Shown here piece after piece: positions 7,660 to 16,563 of a stretch of 64,000 bases of DNA. The stretch comes from JAOUGY01 sp963825585 (GTDB lineage Bacteria > Actinomycetota > Acidimicrobiia > Spongiisociales > ZC4RG35), in assembly GCA_963825585.1 (NCBI GenBank), contig CAWGTX010000001.1:496001-560000 (forward strand), given 5' to 3'. A program made the translations under genes and the position numbers. The notes beneath the pieces are model-generated. The model searched no databases, was not told where the DNA came from, and saw nothing but the letters and a program-made list of their open reading frames with translations. Within the stretch, counting starts at the first letter, position 1, and each line of letters starts with the position of its first letter.

Positions 7660-8606
7660 GCCTCCACCTCCAAGTGCTCGCCGGTCATCGACATGAACAC
7701 ATCGTCGAGGGTGGGCGTCCGGTGGACCAGGCTCTCCACCCCGAACCCGGCTTCAGACAGTGCCACTGCCGCCCGGCCCATGAGTCGCGATCCGTCGGCG
7801 GTCTCGATGGTCAGCTCTGATCCCCGTGTCGACACCGAGCCGACATCGGGAGTGGCGCGCAGGACCGCTGCGGCTGCCTCGGGTTCGCCTGAGACCGACA
7901 CCACCACCAGATCCTGGCCGACGGCCCGCTTGAGTTCGTTCGGCGATCCCTCGGCCACCAGCTTCCCGGCGGCGATGATGCCGACCCGGTCGGCCAGTTG
8001 GTCGGCCTCCTCCAGGTACTGCGTGGTTAGGAACACGGTCGTGCCGAACTCCTGGTTGAGGCGGCGGACCTCCTCCCACACAACCCGACGCGAGGTGGGG
8101 TCGAGCCCGGTGGTGGGTTCGTCGAGAAAGAGGATGGTGGGGTCGTGGACCAGCGCCGACGCCAGGTCCAGCCTCCGTTTCATGCCTCCGGAGTACGTCT
8201 TCATGCGCCGGTCGAGCGCCTCACCGATGTCGATCAGGGTGCGGAGCCGTTCGAGGCGTTCATCGACCTGCCGTTTCGACAGCCCGTAGAGGCGTCCCTG
8301 GAGGCGGAGGAACTCGGTGCCGGTCTGCTGAGGGTCGAGCGAGGCTCCCTGCAGGGCGACACCGATCCGGAGTCTCACCTGCTCGGGCTGGTCGACGATG
8401 CTGAACCCTGCCACCGTCGCTTGGCCGGCGGTGGGCGACAGGAGGGTCACCAGCATGCGCACCGTCGTGGTCTTTCCGGCGCCGTTTGGGCCCAGGAACC
8501 CGTAGATCTCCCCGGAGCCGACCGCCAGGTCGATGCCGTCGACCGCTCGGAAGTCGCCGAACGTGCGCACCAGTCCTGTGGCCGTGATCGATCCGTCAGT
8601 GCTCAA
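7656..8606 (-). CDS. ABC transporter ATP-binding protein (DrrA-like)
   Basis: 316 aa. Walker A GPNGAGKTTTV, Q-loop LQGASLDPQQTG, signature YSGGMKRRLDLA, Walker B ILFLDEPTTGLD, and a C-terminal DrrA-type extension (about residues 225-316). It energises the adjacent permease. The start was set at TTG 8606, preceded by GGAGAG at 5 nt. An in-frame ATG at 8663, overlapping the hemolysin III stop as ATGA, would add 19 basic residues not typical of the family and remains possible. Upstream open sequence to 10172 is antisense noise. Confidence 0.88.
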   Translation of the reverse strand: MSTDGSITATGLVRTFGDFRAVDGIDLAVGSGEIYGFLGPNGAGKTTTVRMLVTLLSPTAGQATVAGFSIVDQPEQVRLRIGVALQGASLDPQQTGTEFLRLQGRLYGLSKRQVDERLERLRTLIDIGEALDRRMKTYSGGMKRRLDLASALVHDPTILFLDEPTTGLDPTSRRVVWEEVRRLNQEFGTTVFLTTQYLEEADQLADRVGIIAAGKLVAEGSPNELKRAVGQDLVVVSVSGEPEAAAAVLRATPDVGSVSTRGSELTIETADGSRLMGRAAVALSEAGFGVESLVHRTPTLDDVFMSMTGEHLEVEA

Positions 8607-8662
8607 TCGTCTCTCCGTCTGTCGCCGCGTGGAAGGTACACGATCATCACGACCACCGGGCA

Positions 8663-9319
8663 TCAGCCTGCGAGCGGGAGGATGTGGTTGACGATCGTGT
8701 GAAAGTGGACGGCGGTGCCCGCCACGACCAGGACGTGGAACACCTCGTGGAACGAGAACACTCCCGGTGCCAACACGGGACGTCTCATGGCGAACAGCAC
8801 CACCCCGACCCCGTGGATTGCTCCGCCTGTGAGCAGCAAACCGATGGTGGCCGGGTCGAGCCGGCGGCCCACCAGGATCAGCGGAAGGAGCACCGACCAC
8901 CCGATCAGGTTCTGCAGGATGACGGATCGTTTCAGCTGAATGGTGGGCTCGGTCAGTTTGACGCCTATGCCGACGATGGCGGTGAGCCAGACCCACATCA
9001 ACGTCACTTCGCGCCAGGGGGACGGTACGGCGACCAGCGCGATCGGGGTTGCCGACCCGGCCACCACCAGGAAGATGGCGGCATGGTCGAGCCGTCGCAT
9101 GCGCTCCTTCCAGCGATCGCTCCACGGAACCGAGTGGTAGACGCTCGAGACGGTGAACATCGCCACCACGCTCACCCCATAGATCCACAGGGCCGTGTCG
9201 ATGGTAGTTCCGGCCCTGGCCCGCACCACCGACACCCCGGCGATCGAGGCGAGGGCGGCCGCCATGTCCAACAGTCCTCGAACCGGATGATCGAATCTGC
9301 CGAGCCGTGTCCGTTCCAT
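8663..9319 (-). CDS. Hemolysin III / PAQR family membrane protein
   Basis: 218 aa with about seven transmembrane segments. The family motifs are present: SSVYHSVPW, RRLDHAAIFLVVAGSATPIAL and, near the C terminus, SFHEVFHVLVVAGTAVHF, giving the conserved Ser/His/Asp set thought to bind zinc. Bacterial members (YqfA, HlyIII) are linked to membrane homeostasis and not proven toxins. The ATG at 9319 starts MERTRLGRFDHPVRG, which matches the usual N terminus; the longer open frame upstream is antisense to the MBL gene. Confidence 0.88.
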   Translation of the reverse strand: MERTRLGRFDHPVRGLLDMAAALASIAGVSVVRARAGTTIDTALWIYGVSVVAMFTVSSVYHSVPWSDRWKERMRRLDHAAIFLVVAGSATPIALVAVPSPWREVTLMWVWLTAIVGIGVKLTEPTIQLKRSVILQNLIGWSVLLPLILVGRRLDPATIGLLLTGGAIHGVGVVLFAMRRPVLAPGVFSFHEVFHVLVVAGTAVHFHTIVNHILPLAG

Positions 9320-9455
9320 GGCGGGCCGACCGTACGCTCCCCTGCGTGATCGCTCGGGTACACGCCGATGACCGAGAGATGGAATTTCGCGAACTGTTGT
9401 GGCGAGCAGTGCGGCGGTCGAGTCGATATCGTTGCGCACCCATCGGAGGAGGGAT

Positions 9456-10292
9456 GTGCCGGGGTTTGCAGTCAAGGTGAGGGGATGCCGCGGCTCGGTG
9501 CCGGTCAGTGGGCCGTCGTTCCACAGGTACGGCGGTGCCACCACCTGCTTCGAGATCGAACTGTCGGAGTCGCACCGCCTTCTCATCGACGCCGGCACCG
9601 GGGCTCTGGCGATCCCTCCGACGCTCCCGAACGGGCCGATGCGGTTCTCGGTGGTCTTCACCCACCTCCACTGGGATCACTGCCTTGCCTTGCCGTTCTT
9701 CGGTCCGCTCTACGACCCGGCGAACCGCTTCGACTTCTACGGGCGTGAAGTGGGCCACATGGACGTCGAAGAAGCGATCGACCGGGTCATGCGTCCGCCC
9801 TGGTTCCCGGTCAACTTTCGTTCCACACCAGCGACCAAGCGGTTTCATCACATCGCAGAGGGTTCGACCTTCGAGATCGAGGATGTGCGGATCGACTCGG
9901 TGGGGCTGCATCACCCCGACGGCGTCACCGGGTACCGGATCACCTGGAACGGGGCGACCCTGGTGATTGCCACCGATGTCGAGCACGGGGTACCCGAGAG
10001 CGATCGAGCGCTGCTCGAGCTTGCCGCCGGCGCCGACGTGCTCTTCTACGACGCTCAGTATCTCCCTGACGAGTACCTGGAGCGGAAGGTCGGGTGGGGA
10101 CATTCGACCTGGGAGCAGGCAGCGATCCTGGCGGAGGCGGCCGGTGTGGGATCGCTGGTACTGACCAGCCACGATCCCCGCCGGAGCGACACCGAGATCG
10201 ATGCGCTGGTTGCCCTTGCGCGGGAACTCTTTCCGAGGACGCAGGCCGCAACCGAAGGAACGTCGGTTCAGGTCGAGTCGGCTGTCAGTTGA
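9456..10292 (+). CDS. MBL-fold metallohydrolase
   Basis: 278 aa from a GTG start with GGAGGAGG just upstream; the product begins VPGFAVKVRGCRGSVPVSGP, matching the KxxGxRGSxPxxGP N terminus of this subgroup. Metal motif THLHWDHCLALPF (HxHxDH), DAGTGA upstream, ATDVEH, and a late His in LTSHDPRR. It resembles phosphodiesterase/phosphonate-type MBL proteins that follow the GVRGSxP motif; the substrate is not predictable. It is convergent with the dioxygenase gene, overlapping by 8 bp. Confidence 0.85.
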   Translation: MPGFAVKVRGCRGSVPVSGPSFHRYGGATTCFEIELSESHRLLIDAGTGALAIPPTLPNGPMRFSVVFTHLHWDHCLALPFFGPLYDPANRFDFYGREVGHMDVEEAIDRVMRPPWFPVNFRSTPATKRFHHIAEGSTFEIEDVRIDSVGLHHPDGVTGYRITWNGATLVIATDVEHGVPESDRALLELAAGADVLFYDAQYLPDEYLERKVGWGHSTWEQAAILAEAAGVGSLVLTSHDPRRSDTEIDALVALARELFPRTQAATEGTSVQVESAVS

Positions 10293-11109
10293 ACTGCACG
10301 GATCGTTTGCTCAGCCCGAACCAGAATCCGTCGATGACCGTCTGCCCGGAGGCGGCGTCAGCCGCGGCACCGAGCGCAACGAACAGGGGCGCGAAGTGCT
10401 CGGTGCGGGGATGGGCCAGGAAGGCAGCCGGGGCCGTCCGCTGGAAGTCCATGAGGTCGTCGATCTCCCCGCTGTCGACGGCTTCCGCCAGCCAGTGGTC
10501 GAACTCGGCGGACCAGGCCGGCGGGGGTGAGTAGGCGGGCTGGTCCATCCGCATCTCGCGCAGGTTGTGGGTCGAGAACCCGCTGCCGACGATGAGGACA
10601 CCCTGATCGCGCAGCGGCGCCAGTCTGCGGCCCACGTCGAACAGAGCGGCGGGGTCGAGGGTGGGCATCGAGATCTGCAGCACCGGCACATCGGCGTCCG
10701 GGTACATCTCCTTGAGGGGCACGTAGGCGCCGTGGTCGAGGCCTCGTGCAGGGTCGTCGTGAACGGGGTGCTCGGGTGTCGACAGCATCGATCTCACCTG
10801 TGCCGCCAGCTGGGGAGCACCTGGCGCCCAGTACTCCACTTCGTAGTAGCGCTGGGCGAAGCCCCAGAAGTCGTACATCAGTGGCACGGTGGTGGTGGCG
10901 CCGATGGTGAGGGGCGCCTCCTCCCAGTGGGCCGAGACCATGAGGACGGCGCTGGGCTTCGGCATCGCCACGGACCATTCGGCCAACTCCTCGGTCCAAA
11001 CCGTATCGTCGGCGAGAGGTGGGGCGCCATGGCTGATGAAGATGCTGGGCATCCGGTGGTCGGTGAACTCCGATGCGGATGACAGGGCGGAGGGGAGGCG
11101 CTCACTCAT
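10285..11109 (-). CDS. Extradiol ring-cleavage dioxygenase, DODA/YgiD (LigB) type
   Basis: 274 aa, normal family length. Metal and active-site His motifs: FISHGAPPL, MVSAHWEE, GLDHGAYVPL and GSGFSTHNLREM. Family members cleave 3,4-dihydroxyphenylalanine or other catechols at the 4,5 position using a divalent metal. The start is placed at ATG 11109, not 11145, because a near-consensus promoter has its -10 exactly 7 nt upstream of it; 11145 would lie inside that promoter. A truncated LysR regulator gene lies just upstream. Confidence 0.88.
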   Translation of the reverse strand: MSERLPSALSSASEFTDHRMPSIFISHGAPPLADDTVWTEELAEWSVAMPKPSAVLMVSAHWEEAPLTIGATTTVPLMYDFWGFAQRYYEVEYWAPGAPQLAAQVRSMLSTPEHPVHDDPARGLDHGAYVPLKEMYPDADVPVLQISMPTLDPAALFDVGRRLAPLRDQGVLIVGSGFSTHNLREMRMDQPAYSPPPAWSAEFDHWLAEAVDSGEIDDLMDFQRTAPAAFLAHPRTEHFAPLFVALGAAADAASGQTVIDGFWFGLSKRSVQFN

Positions 11110-11116
11110 GTCCACG

Positions 11117-11145
11117 ATTATATCTGTCCACTCAACAATTGACAA
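11117..11145 (-). promoter_or_regulatory. Sigma-70-type promoter giving a leaderless mRNA
   Basis: On the minus strand: TTGTCA (11140-11145), a 17-bp spacer, TATAAT (11117-11122), then 7 nt to ATG 11109. This is the best consensus promoter in the window; the transcript should begin at the A of the start codon. Confidence 0.8.
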
Positions 11146-11160
11146 GGCAGATAGTTGCGA

Positions 11161-11499
11161 TCAGGCCCTGCGTGCGATCGGTGCGCACCAAACGGAGGAG
11201 GCGACCGGCGCGGAGTCGTCGCCCGGCTGCTGCCACACTGCCCGGAACCGGCGGCTCAGGTCGAGGTCGATCACCGGAACCGCCGTGAGCGAACCCGCCG
11301 CCAGCTCCGAGGACACCGCCGGCTCGCTGATCACGATGGCCCCTCCTGAGGTGGTGGCGATCTTGAGCGCGGTGGTCGACGCCAGCACCGCCGTCGGAGC
11401 GGTTGGCGTCAACCCTGCCCGGGCGAGGGCTTCCTCGAACGCCGGCCGGGGCGCTGGACCCGATCCGTGCTGTCGAGACGTGGCTCCTTGCCTGGGCAT
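11161..11499 (-). pseudogene. LysR-family regulator, C-terminal remnant
   Basis: An open frame of 112 codons whose last about 90 match the end of a LysR substrate-binding domain: FEEALARAGLTPT, then STTALKIATTSGGAIVISEPAV, SELAAGSLTAVPV and RRFRAVW. The helix-turn-helix and first effector lobe (about 200 residues) are absent; only 190 bp remain before the next gene and they do not encode them. It lies just upstream of the dioxygenase, where a LysR activator would be expected, so it is probably the decayed former regulator. Confidence 0.65.
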
Positions 11500-11689
11500 G
11501 GTCGGCCTCGGGGGTCAGGTCCGTATCGCCCGACTCGCCACCATCGGTCCCCGGCCGTTGCTGCTGAGAGTCGTTGGATGGGTGGTCGTCGCCGGCGCCG
11601 CCTGGATTGCGTTCGTCATGAGCTGAGTTCACCGCCGGCCTGCGCCCTCCGTGCCGGGCCTCGAACGCCATCCCGGAAGGCCGGTGAAG

Positions 11690-14137
11690 TCACCGGGTCC
11701 GGGGTGGCCTGAACGGTTTGAGCGACGCCGTCGCCGGGATGGCCACACCCGCCACCTCGATGGCCCAATCAGCGGCGGCGAGATGGTCGGCGGTCACAGC
11801 CGTGTCCGCTACCACGTAGCCCATGGCCAGGCATCGGTTCTGGGTGTAGCTCCACATTCCAGAGGTCGTCCGGCCCACCATCACGCCGTCGCGTAGGATC
11901 GGCTCGTCGTGATAGAGGAGGGCATCGGGATCCTCCAACCGGAACTGGACCAATCTCGTGGTGCGGGGTTGGCTCCGCATCAGCTCCAACGCCTCCCGCC
12001 CGATGAACCCGCCGGGTTTGTCCCAGGCAACCGAGAACCCGAGGCCGGCCGCCAGTGGGTCGTCGACGTCTGAGATGTCGTGTCCCCAGTGACGGTATCC
12101 CGATTCCAACCGGAGCGAGTTCATGGCGTGGTAGCCGGCGTGGCGCAGGCCAAACGGATCGCCCGCCCCGACGATGGCGTCGTACAACTCGACTGCCCGC
12201 TCGTACGGCACGTAGAGCTCCCAGCCGACCTCGCCGACGTAGCTCACCCGAAGCGCCAGCGTCTCGATTCCAGCCAATTCGATGGTTCGTGCTGTGCCGA
12301 AGGGATGGGTGGCGTCGTCGAGCCCGGCCGAGGTGATCGTCGACAACAGATCCCGGGCGTTCGGGCCCATCACGCCGACGATGGCCGTCGTCTCGGTTGC
12401 GTCGGCGAGGTCCACCTGACGCCCGCGGGCGTGTCGACGCAGCCGCGCCCAGTCGCGGGTGCGGCTGGCAGCTGCGGTGACCACCATGAACCGGTCGTCG
12501 GACAGGCGGGTGACGGTGAGGTCCGCTTCGATGCCGCCGCCCTCGTTGAGCCACTGGGTGTACACGACCCGGCCCGGCTCGACGTCGACGAGGTTGGCGC
12601 TGAGGTGATCGAGGAGGGCGCAGGCGTCCGGGCCTTCCACCGTGAAGGTCGCGAACGAGGTCTGGTCGAAGAGACCTACCGCCTCACGCACCGCCTGGCA
12701 CTCCACGCCGCACGCCTCGAACCAGTTCTGCTTGCCATAGGAGTACACGTACTCACGGGCCTGGCCGTCGAGGGCGTACCAGTTGGGTCGTTCCCACCCG
12801 GCGGTCGCACCGAACACCGCTCCGGCGGCGTCGAGCCGTCCGTGGAGCGGTGAGCTGATGATGCCCCGGGCGCTCTCGTACTGTCGGAACGGCCAGTGCA
12901 TGGCGTAGAGGAGTCCCAGGCTCTCCGAGATGCGGTCGGCAAGGAACGCCGGATCGGATTCGAACCGGAAGGTGCGGCGGATGTCGACCGACCACAGGTC
13001 CATGGGCGGGCGGCCGTCGATGATCCAGTCGGCCAGCACCCAGCCGACACCGCCCGCTGACTGGATGCCCACCGAGTTGAAGCCGGCGGCGATGAAGCAG
13101 CGGTCCAGCTCGGGCGCCTCGCCGAGGTGGTACACGCCGTCGGGCGTGAAGGCCTCCGGCCCATTGAAGAAGAGCTGAAGCCCGACCTCGCCGAGAGCGG
13201 GAACCCGGTGCACGGCCTTCTCGAAGATCGGGCCGACGTGGTCCCAGTCCTCGGGGAGGGTGCCGAAGGTGAAATCGCGGGGGATGCCGTCGAGCCGCCA
13301 GATCTTGCCGCGCGGCTCGAAGAAGCCGGCCATGATCTTGCCGGTCTCCTCCTTGAAGTATGTGTAGCCCCCGGGGTCGCGCACGGTGGGGGTTCCGGTG
13401 GTGAGCCCTTCGATCGGCTCGGTGACGATGTAGAAGTGCTCGCACGCCTGGAGTGGCACATTGACGCCGGCGGTGGCGGCGAGTTGGCGGGTCCACATGC
13501 CCCCACACAGCACCACTGTCTCGGCCTCGATCGGGCCCAGCTCGGTCTCGACGCCGGTGGCCCGTTCACCGTCGTGGCGGATGGAGGTGACGGCAACGTC
13601 TTCGAAGATTCTGGCGCCCCGATCCTTGGCGCCTTTGGCGAGGGCCATGGTCGCGTCGACCGGGCTGACCACGCCGTCGCGAGGGATGTAGGCAGCACCC
13701 ACGAGGTCGTCGATGTTGAGGAGCGGCCACATCTCCCGAAGCTCGTCGAAGTCGAGGATGCGTGCCTCGACGCCCACCGTCTTCGCCATCGACAGGCCGC
13801 GCAGGATCTCCTCCCATCGCTCTCTGTCGGCAGCAACCGAGATCGACCCGGGGGTGCGGTAGCCGGTGGCCTGGCCGGTCTCCGCCTCGAGCAGCTCGAA
13901 CAGCTGGGCGGAGTAGGTGGCGAGCCGGGTGAGGCTGTGGCTCGACTTGAGCTGGGACACCAACCCGGCGGCATGCCAGGTGGTTCCACCGGTGAGACGT
14001 CCCTGCTCGATCAGCACCACGTCGGTGACTCCCCGCAGCGTGAGGTGGTACGCCACGCTGCATCCGATGATGCCGCCGCCGACCACCACGACCTGTGCCC
14101 TGCTCGGCAGCTGCCGGGTTCCGCTGTCCGTCGTCAC
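11690..14137 (-). CDS. FAD-dependent dimethylglycine/sarcosine dehydrogenase-like protein with GcvT domain
   Basis: 815 aa. N-terminal DAO-type FAD domain with VVVGGGIIGCSVAYHL and GGTTWHAAGL; that His is the residue carrying covalent FAD in mammalian DMGDH. A FAO_M-type middle follows (about 380-440), then GcvT (about 440-720) and GcvT C-terminal barrel (about 730-815, GRTTSGMWSYTQNRCLAMGYV). Such fusions oxidatively demethylate N-methyl amino acids and pass the methyl carbon to tetrahydrofolate as 5,10-methylene-THF. GTG 14137 was chosen over ATG 14155 because GAGGAGG precedes it correctly. It is divergent from the iclR gene and part of a one-carbon island. Confidence 0.88.
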   Translation of the reverse strand: MTTDSGTRQLPSRAQVVVVGGGIIGCSVAYHLTLRGVTDVVLIEQGRLTGGTTWHAAGLVSQLKSSHSLTRLATYSAQLFELLEAETGQATGYRTPGSISVAADRERWEEILRGLSMAKTVGVEARILDFDELREMWPLLNIDDLVGAAYIPRDGVVSPVDATMALAKGAKDRGARIFEDVAVTSIRHDGERATGVETELGPIEAETVVLCGGMWTRQLAATAGVNVPLQACEHFYIVTEPIEGLTTGTPTVRDPGGYTYFKEETGKIMAGFFEPRGKIWRLDGIPRDFTFGTLPEDWDHVGPIFEKAVHRVPALGEVGLQLFFNGPEAFTPDGVYHLGEAPELDRCFIAAGFNSVGIQSAGGVGWVLADWIIDGRPPMDLWSVDIRRTFRFESDPAFLADRISESLGLLYAMHWPFRQYESARGIISSPLHGRLDAAGAVFGATAGWERPNWYALDGQAREYVYSYGKQNWFEACGVECQAVREAVGLFDQTSFATFTVEGPDACALLDHLSANLVDVEPGRVVYTQWLNEGGGIEADLTVTRLSDDRFMVVTAAASRTRDWARLRRHARGRQVDLADATETTAIVGVMGPNARDLLSTITSAGLDDATHPFGTARTIELAGIETLALRVSYVGEVGWELYVPYERAVELYDAIVGAGDPFGLRHAGYHAMNSLRLESGYRHWGHDISDVDDPLAAGLGFSVAWDKPGGFIGREALELMRSQPRTTRLVQFRLEDPDALLYHDEPILRDGVMVGRTTSGMWSYTQNRCLAMGYVVADTAVTADHLAAADWAIEVAGVAIPATASLKPFRPPRTR

Positions 14138-14172
14138 GTGCCCTCCTCGTGGCATCGGGGTGGTTGTTCCAT

Positions 14173-14192
14173 TGAGCGAAACGTCCTACTCT
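14173..14192 (+). promoter_or_regulatory. iclR promoter region with TGAGCGAAACGTC motif
   Basis: TGAGCGAAACGTC (14173-14185) lies between the divergent dehydrogenase and iclR genes. TACTCT (14187-14192) could be the -10 of iclR, 5 nt before its ATG (leaderless), with a weak TTGTTC 17 bp upstream. An 11/13 match of the motif recurs before the second dehydrogenase (19004-19016), so it is a candidate IclR operator. Confidence 0.4.
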
Positions 14193-14197
14193 CTGAG

Positions 14198-15001
14198 ATG
14201 GTCGGATCGGTAGCCGACGGTCGGCGGCCGGCGGCCACTGGCCAACAACTGGTTCCCATGCAAGCCATCTCCCGCACCTTCGCCATCCTTCGGTCCCTCG
14301 CCGAGCACGGCGGGAGCGCCCAGGTGGGCGAGGTGGCCTCGTCGACCGGCCTCCCAAAGTCGACGGTGAGCCGCCTGCTGGTCGCTCTGGCGGACGAGGG
14401 CATGGTCGACCGGCTCGATGACTCGGGCCGATACGGCATCGGACCCGGCCTGGCGGCGCTTGCGGGCAACGTGTCGATGGTCGGGACCATTCGTGAAGTG
14501 TGTCGTCCCTACTTGCGTGATCTGGTGGAGCAGACTGGGGAAGCCGCCGGTCTCAGCGTGCCGGACGGCCCGCTGGCATCCATGTACATCGATCATGTGG
14601 CGAGCCCCGGAGACGTCGTCATCCGTGACTGGACCGGTCTGAGATTTCCCTATCACACGGTGGCAGGGGGCTACGCCCTCATGTCGACGTGGAGTGACGA
14701 TCGGGTCGCGGACTACGCCGCCGTCGGCCTCGAGGCGTTCACCGACGTCACGGAAACCACACTGGCCGGTGTCAAGCGCCGGATCGGCTCGGCGCGTCGA
14801 CATGGGTGGGTATGGACCCTCGGTGACTTCTCCACCGATATCAACGGGGTGGGAAGCCCGGTGGTCGACGCCGACGGCGGCGCCGTGGCGGCGATCTCGG
14901 TGTACGGCCCCTCGTACCGATTCCCTGACGATCGGGACCGGCTGGGGCGGCTCGTGCTGTCGGCCGCCCATGCCGTCACCCGGCGACTCCGTGGGGAGTG
15001 A
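14198..15001 (+). CDS. IclR family transcriptional regulator
   Basis: 267 aa. Winged HTH at residues about 20-85 (AISRTFAILRSLAEHGG; STGLPKSTVSRLLVALADEGMV; RYGIGPGL), then an IclR effector domain (REVCRPYLRDLVEQTGEAAGLSV; FPYHTVAGGYALMS; GVGSPVVDADGGAVAAISVYGPSYRF). It is flanked by one-carbon catabolic genes on both sides and divergent from one of them, so it probably controls the island in response to a methylated amine or a product. An alternative start at ATG 14258 would remove 20 poorly conserved residues. Confidence 0.9.
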   Translation: MVGSVADGRRPAATGQQLVPMQAISRTFAILRSLAEHGGSAQVGEVASSTGLPKSTVSRLLVALADEGMVDRLDDSGRYGIGPGLAALAGNVSMVGTIREVCRPYLRDLVEQTGEAAGLSVPDGPLASMYIDHVASPGDVVIRDWTGLRFPYHTVAGGYALMSTWSDDRVADYAAVGLEAFTDVTETTLAGVKRRIGSARRHGWVWTLGDFSTDINGVGSPVVDADGGAVAAISVYGPSYRFPDDRDRLGRLVLSAAHAVTRRLRGE

Positions 15002-15006
15002 GCGGC

Positions 15007-16563
15007 TCACCACCGAGTGCTCGTGCCGTCGATCTCCGACCGGTCGAGCCGAATGGGAAAGCGACGGCGGATCTCGTCGTCGGCGTCGCCGGACACGTGG
15101 CGGGGGCGGTGCGTCGACAGCGTGTCCACCACCACCCGGTGCGCCCGATCCGCAGCGGTGGTGGCGCCGGCATCGATCCAGTCGTCGGGGCTCTGGCGGT
15201 CGCCGACCTTCGGGTACAGGTACTCGGTTTCCATGATCGCGAGCGTCTGCGGGTGGCCGAGGAAGTGCCCGGCGCCGGCGGTGACGTCGGCGATGACGGC
15301 CGCCGAGAGTCGGTCCCGGTCGACGTCGACGCCGCGGATGGTTCGGTTGACCGCACCCAGGATGTCGTTGTCTACCACGAGCGCCTCCAGCGAGGCCGAG
15401 AGCAGACTGGCCAGCATGCCGGCCGACTCGTAGACCAGGTTGGCCCCCGCCTGGGCGGCGAGCGTGATCGTGAGCGCCTTTTCGGCGCCCGCCTGAGCGT
15501 CGACCACCTTGGAGTCGGCCATCCCGGCTGCGACGCCGGAGGGGAGACCGAGCCAGTTGGCGAGCTGGGCCGAGGCGGCGCCAAGCACCGCCTCCTCGGG
15601 GCTGCCGCCGCTCATGGCCCCGGTCCGCAGGTCGGAAACGAACGGCCACAGCCCCATGACGCAGGGATGCCCGGGAGAGATCAGATTGACACAGGTGAGC
15701 GCCGACAAACACTCGGCCAGTGCCTGGGCGAGTGCCCCCGCCAATGCGGCAGGCGCGGTCGCCCCGGCCTGACCCGCCGACAGCAGGTTGATGGGCATTC
15801 CGGCATGCACCTGGGCCACCATGCACTCGGCCGACTCCTGGGCGTATCGCATGGGCGGCACGACGAAGGTGTTGTTCGCCACCATGAAGGGCCGACGGCG
15901 GAACTCGCCCTCACCACCGAGTGCGATGTCGAACATCTCGACCGCCTCGTAGACATGCTCGGGTTTGAAGAACGAGGTTCCGGTGGGTTTGGTGGTGCCC
16001 ATCATGGTGGCGTATGCCGTGTTGAGATCGAGCTCGCGTACGTCGGTCAGCTCGCGGGTCACCACCGGGCGGACGAAGAAGTGCAGGTTGTCGAGCGTGT
16101 CCGCCAGTCGGCTCAGATCGTAGAGATCGGCTGTGGAGGAGTGGCGGAACCGCTGCGTCTCGTGGTCGAGCATCAGTACGGCTGCGCCGGCGGTCCCGAA
16201 GTGCACCCTGGTGTCGGATAGATCCATCCCGAGCGACTCGTCGAACCCGTGCCACGTGAACGACTTGGCGGCGGTGGCGATGGCGCCTTCCACGATCCGG
16301 CGCGGGAACCTCAGACGGTCGTCGTCACCGAGCGTGCCACCGGCCTCGGTCACCACGCGGATGAAGTCGGGGATCGGTGATCCCATCCCGATCTCCTCGA
16401 GCAGGTGGATGGCCGTCTCGTAGATGTCGATGAGCGCCGACTCGCTGAGCGGCTTGTAGGCACCGCCCGGCAGCCCTGGTCGTACCGCTCGGCGGTCGGC
16501 CTCGGGCGCTGCTGCTCGCAGCGCTTTGCGGGCCTCGCGCCCACCCCGCCTTCCTTCGCTCAT
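15007..16563 (-). CDS. Trimethylamine methyltransferase (MttB) family protein, non-pyrrolysine type
   Basis: 518 aa, normal for the MttB family TIM barrel. Recognisable stretches: PLSESALIDIYETAIHLLEEIG, GAAVLMLDHETQRF, FVRPVVTRELTD, GTTKPTGTSF and MADSKVVDAQAGAEKALT. The frame has no internal amber codon, so it belongs with the MtgB-like members lacking pyrrolysine; one characterised member, MtgB, demethylates glycine betaine to a corrinoid protein. No corrinoid protein gene is seen nearby. The start codon overlaps the stop of the upstream dehydrogenase (ATGA), so both are co-transcribed. It is convergent with iclR, 5 bp apart. Confidence 0.85.
   Translation of the reverse strand: MSEGRRGGREARKALRAAAPEADRRAVRPGLPGGAYKPLSESALIDIYETAIHLLEEIGMGSPIPDFIRVVTEAGGTLGDDDRLRFPRRIVEGAIATAAKSFTWHGFDESLGMDLSDTRVHFGTAGAAVLMLDHETQRFRHSSTADLYDLSRLADTLDNLHFFVRPVVTRELTDVRELDLNTAYATMMGTTKPTGTSFFKPEHVYEAVEMFDIALGGEGEFRRRPFMVANNTFVVPPMRYAQESAECMVAQVHAGMPINLLSAGQAGATAPAALAGALAQALAECLSALTCVNLISPGHPCVMGLWPFVSDLRTGAMSGGSPEEAVLGAASAQLANWLGLPSGVAAGMADSKVVDAQAGAEKALTITLAAQAGANLVYESAGMLASLLSASLEALVVDNDILGAVNRTIRGVDVDRDRLSAAVIADVTAGAGHFLGHPQTLAIMETEYLYPKVGDRQSPDDWIDAGATTAADRAHRVVVDTLSTHRPRHVSGDADDEIRRRFPIRLDRSEIDGTSTRW

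Noticed and set aside
8607..10172. Minus-strand open frame extending the ABC ATPase N-terminally by more than 500 codons
   Set aside because: It is antisense to the MBL gene and overlaps hemolysin III in another frame; no domain, and the ATPase begins at the usual place near 8606.
11498..11626. Possible 42-aa small membrane protein on the plus strand
   Set aside because: It has one hydrophobic segment, but no ribosome site or -10 box and lies in the decayed LysR region; too weak to call.
13127..14197. Long open frame antisense to the FAD-GcvT gene and continuous with iclR
   Set aside because: Typical GC-rich antisense open frame; the IclR homology starts only after 14198.
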